DNA of 64,000 nt from Aureispira sp. CCB-QB1 (GCF_000724545.1 NZ_JHBV01000031.1:1-64000); one strand, 5' to 3'. Numbered from the stretch's first letter, positions 45,855 through 55,261 are shown. Notes: a model not told the origin generated them from the sequence alone. Numbers and translations: made by a program.

Positions 45855-47414
45855 ATGACTAAAGAACAGAATACCTCATTTCAAGACGTTGTCTCGCATT
45901 GTAAAAAACTAGGATTTATTTATCAATCTAGTGAGATCTATGGCGGCTTGAGTGCAGTGTATGATTATGGTCCTTATGGTATTTTGTTAAAAAACAATAT
46001 CAAGCAGTACTGGTGGAAATCCATGGTACAAATGCATGAAAATATCGTAGGCTTAGACGCTGCTATCTTTATGGAGCCTACAGTATGGAAAGCTTCAGGG
46101 CATGTAGATGCATTTAGTGATCCTTTGATAGATAATAAAGATTCTAAGAAGCGTTACCGTGCCGATACTCTTATTGAGGACTATATAGAGAACAAGATTC
46201 AAAAGAAGATAAACAAAGATGTTGAAAAAGCTGCCAAGCGTTTTGGAGATGCTTTTAATAAGGCAGAGTTTTTAGCAACGAATGGGCGAATCCTTGAACG
46301 TCAAAAGAAAATTGATGAAATCTTGAATCGAATGAACACCGCTTTAAATTCAGGAGATTTGGCAGATGTTCGTCAACTAATAGTAGACTTGGACATTGCT
46401 TGCCCTGTTTCTGGTTCTAGAAACTGGACCGATGTAAGACAGTTTAACTTGATGTTTTCTACGCAAGGAGGAGGAGCAACGAGTGATGATAAATTATACC
46501 TACGTCCAGAGACGGCTCAAGGGATTTTTGTTAATTTCTTGAATGTGTTGAATACGTCTCGTCAGAAAATTCCATTTGGAATTGCTCAAATAGGAAAAGC
46601 ATTTCGAAATGAAATTGTGGCACGTCAGTTTATCTTCCGTATGCGTGAGTTTGAACAAATGGAGATGCAATTTTTTGTGCGTCCAGGGCAACAACAAGAG
46701 TTTTATCAATATTGGAAAGAGGCTCGTATGAAATGGCATATGGCTTTGGGAACGAATGAGGATAAATTGCGTTATCACGACCACGAAACATTGGCACATT
46801 ATGCAGATGCTGCTTTAGATATTGAGTTTCAATTTCCGTTTGGATTCAAAGAGCTAGAAGGAATCCATTCTCGTACAGATTTTGATTTGAATGCCCACCA
46901 AGAACATTCTGGTAAAAAGTTGCAATATTTTGATCCAGAGTTGAAAGAAAGTTACGTTCCTTATGTAATTGAAACTTCAATTGGGTGTGATCGAATGTTT
47001 TTGGCTATGATGAGTAATGCTTATCAAGTAGATCAAGTACCTGATGCGAATGGAAATTTGAAGGATCGTGTGGTCTTGAGATTGCACCCTGCTATTGCAC
47101 CTATTAAGTGTGCCGTTTTGCCAGTGGTGAAATCAAATGAAGCATTAACAACAAAAGCAAGAGCGATTTTTAATGAAATTAAATACTCGTTTGAGTGTCA
47201 ATACGATGAGAAAGATACAATAGGACGTCGTTATCGTCGTCAAGATGAATTAGGAACACCTTACTGTATTACAATTGATGAGCAGACAGTAGAAGATAAT
47301 ACGGTAACAATTCGTGAGCGTGATAGTATGAAACAAGAGCGAATAGCAGTGAGTGAAGTGGAGAAAATTGTTGGGGAGCGTATTGATATGCGTAATTTGT
47401 TAAAACAATTATAA
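45855..47414 (+). CDS. glyS: Glycyl-tRNA synthetase (single-chain type)
   Basis: A 519-residue class II synthetase of the homodimeric, eukaryote/archaeal/Thermus-like type, charging tRNA-Gly. Hallmarks: GFIYQSSEIYGGLSAVYDYGPYG (about 18-40), LYLRPETAQGIFVNF, QIGKAFRNEIVARQFIFRMREFEQMEMQFF (motif 2) and PYVIETSIGCDRMFLAMM (motif 3). The C-terminal anticodon-binding domain covers about 400-519 (KCAVLPVVKSNEALTTKA, RRYRRQDELGTPYCITID). No separate alpha and beta subunits are present, as usual in Bacteroidota. Confidence 0.97.
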   Translation: MTKEQNTSFQDVVSHCKKLGFIYQSSEIYGGLSAVYDYGPYGILLKNNIKQYWWKSMVQMHENIVGLDAAIFMEPTVWKASGHVDAFSDPLIDNKDSKKRYRADTLIEDYIENKIQKKINKDVEKAAKRFGDAFNKAEFLATNGRILERQKKIDEILNRMNTALNSGDLADVRQLIVDLDIACPVSGSRNWTDVRQFNLMFSTQGGGATSDDKLYLRPETAQGIFVNFLNVLNTSRQKIPFGIAQIGKAFRNEIVARQFIFRMREFEQMEMQFFVRPGQQQEFYQYWKEARMKWHMALGTNEDKLRYHDHETLAHYADAALDIEFQFPFGFKELEGIHSRTDFDLNAHQEHSGKKLQYFDPELKESYVPYVIETSIGCDRMFLAMMSNAYQVDQVPDANGNLKDRVVLRLHPAIAPIKCAVLPVVKSNEALTTKARAIFNEIKYSFECQYDEKDTIGRRYRRQDELGTPYCITIDEQTVEDNTVTIRERDSMKQERIAVSEVEKIVGERIDMRNLLKQL

Positions 47415-47733
47415 AAAATAAAGCTTAAAACTTTGTTTTGTAGCTTTTTATAGGGTAAAGTCATTTTAAAATAGTACTTTTGTAGGTGGTGTTTTAATGA
47501 TTTTACCCAAATAAAAAACAAAAAAGAATAACTCTTTGACGTTTTTATCGTTAAATTTATAGAAACACTATCTTGTTGTTATTACTCAGAAGTATTTATA
47601 ATTATCTTTGATTTCTCTTAATTGAGAATTAATTTTTTAGGAAATATAAAGTACCTCTTAACAATAAATAAAATTCGTAAATTACATTCTAACGATCTAT
47701 TTAGCAATCATAAATCAATCCAACATAGTTACC
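47415..47733. other. Intergenic region between glyS and OmpA-like gene
   Basis: A gene-free 319-base gap. GGGTAAA...TTTTACCC arms at about 47453-47510 form a long-loop hairpin without a clear T-tract. A TATCTTTG at 47603-47610 may be the -7 element of the next gene. Confidence 0.5.
47603..47610 (+). promoter_or_regulatory. Possible -7 element of the OmpA-like gene
   Basis: TATCTTTG matches TAnnTTTG. The nearest TTG (47576-47578) is 24 bases upstream, slightly too far for the usual spacing, so this is tentative. The leader would be about 115 bases. Confidence 0.4.
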
Positions 47734-49134
47734 ATGAAATTACATGTATTATTTATTTACATCACTAGCTTTTTTGTTTTGGTTGCCTGTGGTTCTACTG
47801 CTGGAACGACAAAAAATGATACGGTAGCAACTACAGAAAAAAAAGCACCCGATGATGATTATGATGGTGTACCGAATGATGTGGACCAGTGTCCTTATAT
47901 TTATGGTACAGCTCGAACATTTGGTTGCCCAGATGCTGATGGTGATGGTATCCAAGATTCTGAAGATCGCTGTCCAGACGACAAAGGCTATGCAAATCTA
48001 TTAGGATGTTTGGATAGAGATTATGATGGGATTATTGATCCAGATGATGAATGTCCCGACGCTTACGGAGAGCGTGAAACAGGTTGCCCAGATATAGACC
48101 CTTCGGATGTTGACGGTGATGGTGTAAAAAATGAAGATGACGAATGTCCTGAAGTAAGAGGACTGTTTACAGCCAATGGTTGCCCCGATGGTGATGGTGA
48201 TGGTATCAAAGATGAATTGGACGCTTGTCCTGATTTGTTTGGAATTTCTGAGTATAATGGTTGTCCTTTGGCAATCGGAGATATGATGGAAATCGCAGAA
48301 AGAAATGGTCACCCAGCAAAAGTAAATGGCATAGCAGAAAAAGGCTATTATAAGAGTTATGACGGCAAATTATACGATCGTAATGATATGCGTGTGGATG
48401 TCGTTTCTGGTGATATTGTTGACCAAAGTGGTTCTTTTATTACCGATACTAAAGAGTTCTTTATTGACCGAAAAGGATACATCCGAGATGCAAACGAAGG
48501 TGTTGTGCGTATCGATGAAGAAGGTTATGTATTTAGCCCAGATGGCTTGTTGAGCAAGAAAAAAGTGAACAATGCAACATCGGGTGGTGGCATTAAGATT
48601 GGTTCGGGTTCACTACCTAATCAGCAAAAAAATGGCATTCAATTTGGCACTGACAATACTGATAGTTATTCTGGTGGAGGCAATCCAAATTCGGGCAATG
48701 GAAATGATTTGAATGATAATATTTATGATTATAACCCCAAAAATGCAAAACCATTAACGCCAGCAGAAGCAGCAGATTGTAATCGAATTAATCTACAAAC
48801 TTTGACGGCAGCTATTTACTTTGACTATGATGCAGCCAAAGCGGACAACAGTTCTTTGCGCCAGTTGAATAGAGTAGTTGATGCTATGCAAAAATGTGCT
48901 AAACTAGAATTACAAGTTGGTGGCTATGCCGATAGTGATGGAAGTGAAAATTACAACTACAAATTGTCTGAAAGAAGGGCTAAATCTGTCTTAAAATACA
49001 TTATGGGACAAGGAATTAGCGATCGACGTTTGAAGTACAATGCTTATGGCGAAAAATATCCTTTGTCTAGCAATGCGACCGATGAAGGAAAACAGCGCAA
49101 TAGACGTGCAGAAATACAAGTAGTTCGTAAATAA
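47734..49134 (+). CDS. OmpA-family lipoprotein with thrombospondin type 3 repeats
   Basis: A 466-residue outer-membrane lipoprotein (signal ending LVACGS). Calcium-binding thrombospondin type 3 repeats fill about 38-185 (DYDGVPNDVDQCP, DGDGIQDSEDRCP, DGDGIKDELDACP). A unique segment (about 185-345) contains short repeated YDGKLYDRND/YIRDANEG-type units. The C-terminal OmpA peptidoglycan-binding domain covers about 350-466 (AAIYFDYDAAKADNSSLRQLN, GYADSDGSENYNYKLSERRA, QRNRRAEIQV). It probably tethers the outer membrane to the wall. The domain order is common in Bacteroidota, although most relatives have a beta-barrel instead of a lipobox. Confidence 0.92.
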   Translation: MKLHVLFIYITSFFVLVACGSTAGTTKNDTVATTEKKAPDDDYDGVPNDVDQCPYIYGTARTFGCPDADGDGIQDSEDRCPDDKGYANLLGCLDRDYDGIIDPDDECPDAYGERETGCPDIDPSDVDGDGVKNEDDECPEVRGLFTANGCPDGDGDGIKDELDACPDLFGISEYNGCPLAIGDMMEIAERNGHPAKVNGIAEKGYYKSYDGKLYDRNDMRVDVVSGDIVDQSGSFITDTKEFFIDRKGYIRDANEGVVRIDEEGYVFSPDGLLSKKKVNNATSGGGIKIGSGSLPNQQKNGIQFGTDNTDSYSGGGNPNSGNGNDLNDNIYDYNPKNAKPLTPAEAADCNRINLQTLTAAIYFDYDAAKADNSSLRQLNRVVDAMQKCAKLELQVGGYADSDGSENYNYKLSERRAKSVLKYIMGQGISDRRLKYNAYGEKYPLSSNATDEGKQRNRRAEIQVVRK

Positions 49135-49167
49135 TAATATATCTAGCATATATATGTGCAAAAGTCT

Positions 49168-49209
49168 AGGAGATGCAAACTCAGAATGTCTTGCATCTCC
49201 TTTTTTTTT
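49168..49209 (+). terminator. Intrinsic terminator of the OmpA-like gene
   Basis: A perfect 11-bp stem (AGGAGATGCAA at 49168-49178 with its complement at 49191-49201) is followed by nine T. Confidence 0.9.
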
Positions 49210-49262
49210 GTTAGCTTTGAATTCTCCCCGATATTAATGATCACAAAAGCGTGAGATAAAGG

Positions 49263-50318
49263 ATGTATGATATAATTCCAGCTTTTTTAACTGCCTTTTT
49301 AATAACTTATTTTGCTATACCTTCTATCATCAAGGTAGCAGTAGAGAAAAACTTGGTAGATGAACCGGGAGAACGGCGTTCGCATTCCAAGAGTGTACCT
49401 ACCTTAGGCGGCTTAGGTATTTTTGCAGGACTCATTTTTTCGACAACTTTTTGGGTGCCTTTTCATGAGCAGCCCTCTCATTTGCAATATATACTATGCG
49501 CATTTATCGTCATTTTTCTAATAGGAGCAAAAGACGATATTATTCCACTAACGCCCTCCAAAAAGTTTGCAGGGCAGATATTTGCTGCTTTCTTATTAGT
49601 TTATTTTGCCAAAATACAATTGACGAGTTTGTATGGGATTTTTGGTATTCATGCTATTCCTGATTTTATAGGTATTCCATTAACCATATTTACAATTATA
49701 GTCATCATCAATGCCTTTAATTTAATAGATGGAATTAATGCATTGTCAGGAACAATAGGTTGTATTATCTGTGGTACTTTTGGATATTGGTTCTATTGTA
49801 TGAATCGCCCAGATTTAGCTATTATTGCAGCTGCATTAGCAGGAGCTTTGTTGGCTTTTTTGCGGTACAACTTAGCAGCAGAAATATTCATGGGAGATAC
49901 AGGATCATTATTAATTGGTTTAACAGCAGCAATTCTCGCCATTTCATTTATCCAATCCAATATTACCTATGTGAATGAGCAAAGTGTTAGTTCGGTTCCT
50001 GCCGTAACTGTAGGGATTTTGATTATTCCATTATTTGATACTTTACGAGTTTTTACGCTACGTATCTTAAAAGGTAAGTCTCCCTTTAGTCCAGATCGTA
50101 CACATATCCATCATTTGTTATTAGATTTGGGGTGTAGCCACCTTCAAGGAACAGCTATTTTGGGAATAGTCAACTTAATTTTTATAGCTGTTGTATTTCA
50201 GTTACAATGGATTGGCACATTGCCTTTATTTGGAGTTGTCATTCTGATGGGAACGATTTTAACAGGTATAGTAGAGTATGCCTTGCGAAAAAAAAAGAAA
50301 ACGGAAGGATATGTTTAA
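49263..50318 (+). CDS. WecA/TagO-type undecaprenyl-phosphate sugar-1-phosphate transferase
   Basis: A 351-residue polytopic membrane enzyme of the MraY/WecA (GT4) superfamily. It moves a HexNAc-1-phosphate from UDP-sugar to undecaprenyl phosphate, starting a lipid-linked glycan. Conserved motifs: VDEPGERRSHSKSVPTLGGLGIF, the DD motif in GAKDDIIPLTPSKKFAGQ, NAFNLIDGINALSG, MGDTGSLLIG and the HIHH pair in FSPDRTHIHHLLLDLG. Its place at the head of a polysaccharide locus favours a WecA/TagO role over MraY, which sits in the cell-wall cluster. It overlaps crcB by 8 bases. Confidence 0.92.
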   Translation: MYDIIPAFLTAFLITYFAIPSIIKVAVEKNLVDEPGERRSHSKSVPTLGGLGIFAGLIFSTTFWVPFHEQPSHLQYILCAFIVIFLIGAKDDIIPLTPSKKFAGQIFAAFLLVYFAKIQLTSLYGIFGIHAIPDFIGIPLTIFTIIVIINAFNLIDGINALSGTIGCIICGTFGYWFYCMNRPDLAIIAAALAGALLAFLRYNLAAEIFMGDTGSLLIGLTAAILAISFIQSNITYVNEQSVSSVPAVTVGILIIPLFDTLRVFTLRILKGKSPFSPDRTHIHHLLLDLGCSHLQGTAILGIVNLIFIAVVFQLQWIGTLPLFGVVILMGTILTGIVEYALRKKKKTEGYV

Positions 50319-50682
50319 TGCTCTAGCTGTTTTTGTCGGAGGGGGACTAGGAAGTTTGTGTCGTTATTGTGTAGGGCTGATTTTCCCAGCACCCAGTGCC
50401 TCTTTTCCTATAGCTACTTTAATTGCTAATGTTAGTGCTTGTTTTGTTTTGGGATACCTTACCGATCATTTGACTCGAGACAACTTATCAGATCATTGGA
50501 AATTATTGCTTGGAACTGGTTTTTGTGGTGGTTTTAGCACCTTTAGTACCTTTTCTAAAGAAACCTTAGAACTTGGTCAAGGTGGTTTAACAGTATGGGC
50601 TGTCGTATACTTAATATTGAGTTTGGTCTTGGGTGTTTTGGCTGTCTTTTTAGGTATATGGATGGGAAATATGGATAAATAA
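50311..50682 (+). CDS. crcB: Fluoride channel CrcB/Fluc
   Basis: A protein of about 123 residues with four hydrophobic helices and the Fluc signatures GGGLGSLCRY (about 7-16), NVSACFVLGYL and GTGFCGGFSTFSTF. Fluc dimers export fluoride and protect the cell from it. I chose ATG 50311 because MFNALAVFVGGGLGS is the canonical start; the ATG at 50278 lies well inside the upstream gene. It overlaps the WecA-like gene by 8 bases, so it is co-transcribed with a polysaccharide gene. No fluoride riboswitch was seen. Confidence 0.93.
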   Translation: MFNALAVFVGGGLGSLCRYCVGLIFPAPSASFPIATLIANVSACFVLGYLTDHLTRDNLSDHWKLLLGTGFCGGFSTFSTFSKETLELGQGGLTVWAVVYLILSLVLGVLAVFLGIWMGNMDK

Positions 50683-50754
50683 ATAATGTACGTAGCTTGT
50701 TTTTGTAGTCTGAATATAATTCTAACAATTTAAGGATATTACAAAAGCAATAGC

Positions 50755-50762
50755 TATCTTTG
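50755..50762 (+). promoter_or_regulatory. Possible -7 element before the Wzm/Wzt genes
   Basis: TATCTTTG fits TAnnTTTG. There is no TTTG at 19 bases upstream (TTTAAGG is the nearest), so the assignment is weak. It lies 67 bases before the permease start. Confidence 0.4.
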
Positions 50763-50828
50763 AATTTTTTAACCAAATGTTGGTAACATGTCTAATGTTT
50801 GATTCATTGCTAAATAGTTGTATTTAAC

Positions 50829-51671
50829 ATGAAAGAAGAGTGGGATTTAATTATAAAGCCACAACAAAAATTGTTGAGTCTTAACCTAAAAGAAATTTGG
50901 CAGTATAGAGACCTATTAACAATGTTTGTTAAGAGGGATGTAGTAACGGTATATAAACAAACTATTTTAGGACCTATATGGTTTTTTGTGCAGCCAATTA
51001 TGACAATGTTAGTGTACATTGTTGTTTTTGGCGGGATTGCAGGAATTTCCACAGATGGAATTCCTAAACCATTGTTTTATCTATCAGGAATTATTATATG
51101 GAATTATTTTTCAGAGTGCTTTATACAGACATCTAGTACCTTTTCTGTTAATCAAAATATGTTTGGAAAAGTTTATTTTCCTAGGCTGGTAATGCCACTA
51201 TCTAAGGTAGTTTCAGGATTAATTAAATTTTTTGTTCAATTCACCCTTTTCTTTATCGTTTATGTTTATTTCATTATCAAAGGGGTTACTGTATCTGTAT
51301 CTTTAAGTATTCTATTAGTTCCCTTCTTAATGATGCTAATGGCTTGCCTAGGGCTAGGATTGGGGTTGATTTTTACCTCTCTTACTACGAAGTATCGTGA
51401 TTTACAATTTTTAATACAATTTGGAGTACAATTGCTCTTGTATGCAACACCAATTATTTACCCTATGAGTTTAATTAAAGGTAATTTGACGATGCTTATT
51501 AGTTTAAATCCTTTAGCTCATATTGTTGAAGCCTTTAAATATAGTTTTTTAGGCGAAGGAAGCTTATCTTTTTATGGTTTAGGTTATTCTACACTATTTA
51601 CAATTATAGTATTAATTGTAGGTATCTTAATTTTTAACAAAACAGAACGAAACTTTGTAGACACAGTTTAA
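50829..51671 (+). CDS. wzm: ABC-2 polysaccharide exporter permease (Wzm)
   Basis: A 280-residue inner-membrane permease with six predicted helices and the ABC-2 polysaccharide export pattern: a cytoplasmic N-terminus ending in LTMFVKRDVVTVYKQTILGPIW, SGIIIWNYFSECF, and LNPLAHIVEAFKYSFLGEG near the end. With the ATPase that follows it moves an undecaprenyl-linked glycan across the inner membrane. Length is typical. The ATPase gene begins 75 bases later. Confidence 0.93.
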   Translation: MKEEWDLIIKPQQKLLSLNLKEIWQYRDLLTMFVKRDVVTVYKQTILGPIWFFVQPIMTMLVYIVVFGGIAGISTDGIPKPLFYLSGIIIWNYFSECFIQTSSTFSVNQNMFGKVYFPRLVMPLSKVVSGLIKFFVQFTLFFIVYVYFIIKGVTVSVSLSILLVPFLMMLMACLGLGLGLIFTSLTTKYRDLQFLIQFGVQLLLYATPIIYPMSLIKGNLTMLISLNPLAHIVEAFKYSFLGEGSLSFYGLGYSTLFTIIVLIVGILIFNKTERNFVDTV

Positions 51672-51746
51672 TTGGTTGTTGAGCATAATATAGTGGGCAC
51701 TCATTTAGGTGGATTTTTAGAAAAATATTACATAATAAATTCATAT

Positions 51747-53027
51747 ATGTCAAATATAGTATTAAGTGTTGAAAACTTATCTAAACAATACCGTATTGGT
51801 GAAATAGGTACAGGAACACTATCAAATGATCTAAAACGTTGGTGGGCTCAAATAAGAGGCAAAGAGGATCCTTTTAGTTTAGTCGGGCAGATAAATGACC
51901 GAACCCAAAAAGCTGAATCGGATTATGTTTGGGCTCTTAAAGATATTAATTTTCAGGTAAAAGAAGGTAGTGTATTAGGGATAATAGGGAAGAATGGGGC
52001 TGGTAAGTCTACATTGCTCAAACTAATATCAAGGATAACCTCTCCAACAATAGGTTCTGTGAAAATAAAAGGTAGAATAGCGTCTCTTTTAGAAGTTGGA
52101 ACAGGAATGCACCCAGAAATGACAGCAAGAGAAAATATCTACTTGAATGGAGCTATTATGGGAATGACTAAACAAGAGATTTCTAGAAAATTTGATGAGA
52201 TTGTTAATTTTGCAGGTTGTGCTTTATATGTAGATACTCCTGTTAAGCGATATTCTTCTGGAATGCGTGTACGCCTTGGTTTTGCTGTAGCAGCATTTTT
52301 GGAGCCTGAAATATTAATCGTAGATGAAGTTTTGGCTGTTGGTGATGCAGAGTTTCAAAAGAGAGCTATTGGCAAAATGAAAGAAGTAAGCCAAGGAGGA
52401 GGAAGAACCGTATTATTTGTGAGTCATAACATGGCAAGTGTTCGAAATTTATGTAATGAAGCTATCGTATTAGAAAATGGACAAATTGATTTTCAGGGAG
52501 GAACAGAAGAAAGTATTAGTTATTATTTGACAAAAGAAAAAAAACTAAGCAAATTAAGCTTGGAAAGTAGAACTGATCGTCTTGGGAATGGAAAACTACG
52601 GATTACTGATATTCAATGTTTACGAAAAGATAATCAACCATCTTCTATTATTGCATCAGGAGATTATTTAAAATTACGTTTTTTTTATGTAAAAAAAGAG
52701 AGCATCGAGCACCCAATAATAGGAATTACCATATGGGATAAAAATGAGAATTTATTAGCGGCTCATTCTACCCAAGAAACAGGAGAAATAGTTAAATTAG
52801 ACATGGAACGTGGTTATTTTGAAATAGAGTATCCTAGCTTAAAATTGACAGGAGGAACTTACTATATCAAATATTTGATCTCGAATCGAGGAACACAAAT
52901 GGAGGATTTGATTGATGTTATGGAAAAAGCAATAGTACTTGAAGTTGAGCCATCAGATTATTACCAATCAGGCATTATTAATCGACGTCGAAATTGTGCT
53001 ATTATTGATGCTCAGTTTGTTATGTAA
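51747..53027 (+). CDS. wzt: Polysaccharide exporter ATPase with Wzt C-domain
   Basis: About 426 residues from ATG 51747 (MSNIVLSVENLSKQYR); a 25-residue longer frame from 51672 has no family match. The N-terminal ABC ATPase has Walker A GKNGAGKSTLLKL, signature YSSGMRVRLGFA, Walker B EILIVDEVLAVGD and the H-loop in LFVSHNMASV. A C-terminal immunoglobulin-like domain (about 285-426; HPIIGITIWDKNENLLAAHS) resembles the Wzt glycan-binding domain. Such domains recognise the modified non-reducing end of O-antigen chains, so export may depend on a terminal cap. Confidence 0.94.
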   Translation: MSNIVLSVENLSKQYRIGEIGTGTLSNDLKRWWAQIRGKEDPFSLVGQINDRTQKAESDYVWALKDINFQVKEGSVLGIIGKNGAGKSTLLKLISRITSPTIGSVKIKGRIASLLEVGTGMHPEMTARENIYLNGAIMGMTKQEISRKFDEIVNFAGCALYVDTPVKRYSSGMRVRLGFAVAAFLEPEILIVDEVLAVGDAEFQKRAIGKMKEVSQGGGRTVLFVSHNMASVRNLCNEAIVLENGQIDFQGGTEESISYYLTKEKKLSKLSLESRTDRLGNGKLRITDIQCLRKDNQPSSIIASGDYLKLRFFYVKKESIEHPIIGITIWDKNENLLAAHSTQETGEIVKLDMERGYFEIEYPSLKLTGGTYYIKYLISNRGTQMEDLIDVMEKAIVLEVEPSDYYQSGIINRRRNCAIIDAQFVM

Positions 53028-53160
53028 TTAAGTAAAAAAATAAAGCTAAAAAATCGGCTTGTTTTTTACTGCTAATTGATGATCACAGTGAACTTTGAGA
53101 GCTTGGTACGATGTACCAAAGGGATAGCAAAAAAGTGTAGCTTTATTTCTAGTGCTATTT

Positions 53161-53263
53161 TGTAGCGGGTTAAGGCAAGTCTTTTCGATGAAGAGCGCAG
53201 AAGAAGGTTGTTTAGTTATGCTATTATTGCGTGGTTTATATAATTTTTTTGATTGAATACTTA
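53161..53263 (+). repeat. Dispersed repeat, copy related to 14701-14783
   Basis: This segment repeats, in order, CGGGTTAAGGCAAG, TTTTCGATGAAGAG, AGAAGAAGGTTGTTT, a TTTATATAATTTTTTT block and a degenerate end motif (GATTGAATACTTA). The similarity to 14701-14783 is interrupted by about 20 extra bases before the last block. It fills much of the 273-base gap between the ATPase and sulfotransferase genes. Confidence 0.55.
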
Positions 53264-53300
53264 AGTATATATAATGAAATGAAAAATACAAAACATTTAA

Positions 53301-54188
53301 ATGGCAACAATTATACATATAGGTTATCATAGAACTGGAACTTCTTTCTTACAAAAATCTATATTTCCTCAATGCTCTAAGCACTCTTTTCATGGTCATC
53401 CCGAAATGATAGAACATAACTTGATAGATATTGCTTGGAAGGCTGACCGATCTATAAATTATAATCAATTACAAACAAAATACTCCGAAGGAGATTATTT
53501 TATTTCTTTTGAGAGTTTTATAGGACCTATCAAAGATGGGTCAATTTTAATTGATATCGTACCTTGGCGTTTGAAAAAAGTTTTTGGAGATAAAAAAGTG
53601 AAAATACTAATAACTATACGAAAACAAGATGAATTTTTAAAGTCATATTACGCTCAATGGATAGCCTCAGGAGGAACAATTAAAATAATGGATTGGCTTG
53701 GTCAGAAGAATTTAGATAAACCAAGATTTGATATAAATACATTAGATTACTTAGCTACCTATAAGGTATATGCAGAGGTATTTGGCGAAGAGAATATTCT
53801 TGTGCTACCTCATGAATTGTTAAAAATAAAAGAAGATAAATTTTTGGCATCGTTAAATGATTTCTCAGATGAAACATTTCAGGCAATTCCACGAACAGAA
53901 GTGGCTTTAAATAGATCTTTGAGTGGGTATCAGCTAAAATGGATGCGATTTTTAAATAAAGTTTTCGAGACACAAATATCTTTAGACTATTTATTTTCAA
54001 AGAAATATTTCAATACAACTAAATATCGTATAAAATTACAACATTCTAACTTTTTACGTTTTGGTGAAAGTTTTAGTGAGGAAGAAAAAGCATATCTAAA
54101 GCAAATTTTGGAACAATTCAAATATTCTAATTTTATCTTAAATCAAAAGTTTGATCAGTATGATTTAAAAGAATATGGATATTGTTAA
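53301..54188 (+). CDS. Sulfotransferase-like protein
   Basis: A 295-residue protein whose N-terminus IIHIGYHRTGTSFLQKSIF matches the 5'-phosphosulfate-binding loop of PAPS-dependent sulfotransferases. LITIRKQDEFLKSYYAQWIASGG fits the 3'-phosphate-binding segment, with Arg and Ser at the expected places. In this locus it probably sulfates the exported glycan or its precursor, which is inference from context. A tail from about 260 (FGESFSEEEKAYLKQIL) is also seen in bacterial family members. The next gene starts 62 bases later. Confidence 0.82.
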   Translation: MATIIHIGYHRTGTSFLQKSIFPQCSKHSFHGHPEMIEHNLIDIAWKADRSINYNQLQTKYSEGDYFISFESFIGPIKDGSILIDIVPWRLKKVFGDKKVKILITIRKQDEFLKSYYAQWIASGGTIKIMDWLGQKNLDKPRFDINTLDYLATYKVYAEVFGEENILVLPHELLKIKEDKFLASLNDFSDETFQAIPRTEVALNRSLSGYQLKWMRFLNKVFETQISLDYLFSKKYFNTTKYRIKLQHSNFLRFGESFSEEEKAYLKQILEQFKYSNFILNQKFDQYDLKEYGYC

Positions 54189-54250
54189 TTGAAACAATCT
54201 TTTTTAGAATAAAAGTATTATTAATATTGAACATAATCAAAAATAAAATA

Positions 54251-55222
54251 ATGGAAAAAATATTAGTTACTGGTGGTGCTGGTTATATAGGAAGTGTATT
54301 GGTACGAATTCTATTAAAAAAAGGCTATAATGTGAGAGTCCTTGATAATTTAATGTTTGGAGGAGAATCTTTAATAGAATTATTTAATTACCCTGAATTT
54401 GAGTTTCAAAAAGGAGATGTTCGAAACGAACAAGACATAAGAGCAGCCCTAGAAGGAGTTGATGCAGTTGTTAATCTTGCTGCAATTGTGGGAGATCCTG
54501 CTTGTGCAAAAACGCCAGACTTAGCTAAAGAAACAAATTTGGATGCCACCCAGAAAATGTATACCATGTGTAATGAAATGGGAATTTCAAGATTTGTATT
54601 TGCATCAACTTGTAGTAACTATGGTAAAATGGAGGGGGGTGACTATGTAGTTGAAACATCTAAATTAGCGCCTGTATCTCTATATGCAGAAACAAAAGTA
54701 AGCTCTGAGAAATTTTTATTAAATCAACCTAAAGAGAATATATGCAAGCCTACTTCCTTGAGATTTTCAACGGTATATGGATTATCTGAACGTCCTAGAT
54801 TTGATTTAACTGTAAATGAGTTTACCAAAGAGATAGCATTAGGAAGAGAATTAGTAATTTTCGGTGAACAGTTTTGGAGACCTTATTGTCATGTTTACGA
54901 TTTAGCTAGATCAGTTGTCTTAGTGTTGGAGTCAGATATAGAAAAAGTAGCATATGAGGTGTTTAATGTTGGTGATACTACTCAGAATTATACCAAAAAA
55001 ATGATTGTTGATGAGATTGTGAAACAAATTCCAACAGCTAGCATTAAATACGTGCAAAAAAATGAAGATCCTAGAGACTATCGAGTGAACTTTGATAAGA
55101 TAAAAAATCAGTTGGGTTTTGAAATAACGATAAAAGTACCTCAGGGAGTAGAACAAATAAAATATGTTGTTGAAAACGGTTTTTTTGATAATGTAGATGA
55201 TATGAAATATAGAAATTCTTAG
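54251..55222 (+). CDS. NAD-dependent nucleotide-sugar epimerase/dehydratase
   Basis: About 323 residues from ATG 54251 (MEKILVTGGAGYIGS); the frame open from 54182 lacks family resemblance and overlaps the sulfotransferase gene. It is an extended SDR with TGGAGYIG (NAD binding), the catalytic Ser/Thr in FASTCSNYG and YxxxK in SLYAETK, plus RPYCHVYDLARSV and VFNVGDTTQNYTKK typical of sugar epimerases. It probably converts a nucleotide sugar for the glycan made here; whether it is a C4-epimerase, reductase or dehydratase cannot be decided. Confidence 0.87.
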   Translation: MEKILVTGGAGYIGSVLVRILLKKGYNVRVLDNLMFGGESLIELFNYPEFEFQKGDVRNEQDIRAALEGVDAVVNLAAIVGDPACAKTPDLAKETNLDATQKMYTMCNEMGISRFVFASTCSNYGKMEGGDYVVETSKLAPVSLYAETKVSSEKFLLNQPKENICKPTSLRFSTVYGLSERPRFDLTVNEFTKEIALGRELVIFGEQFWRPYCHVYDLARSVVLVLESDIEKVAYEVFNVGDTTQNYTKKMIVDEIVKQIPTASIKYVQKNEDPRDYRVNFDKIKNQLGFEITIKVPQGVEQIKYVVENGFFDNVDDMKYRNS

Positions 55223-55261
55223 GCTTTTGAAGTTTGGTTTATAAATATAATAATATTTAAT

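Noticed and set aside
50683-50828. Fluoride riboswitch associated with crcB
   Set aside because: crcB overlaps the upstream WecA-like gene, leaving no leader, and no fluoride-aptamer-like fold was seen nearby.
53046-53330. Minus-strand open frame of 94 codons between the ATPase and sulfotransferase genes
   Set aside because: It overlaps the repeat copy at 53161-53263 and the start of the sulfotransferase gene, and shows no recognisable domain.
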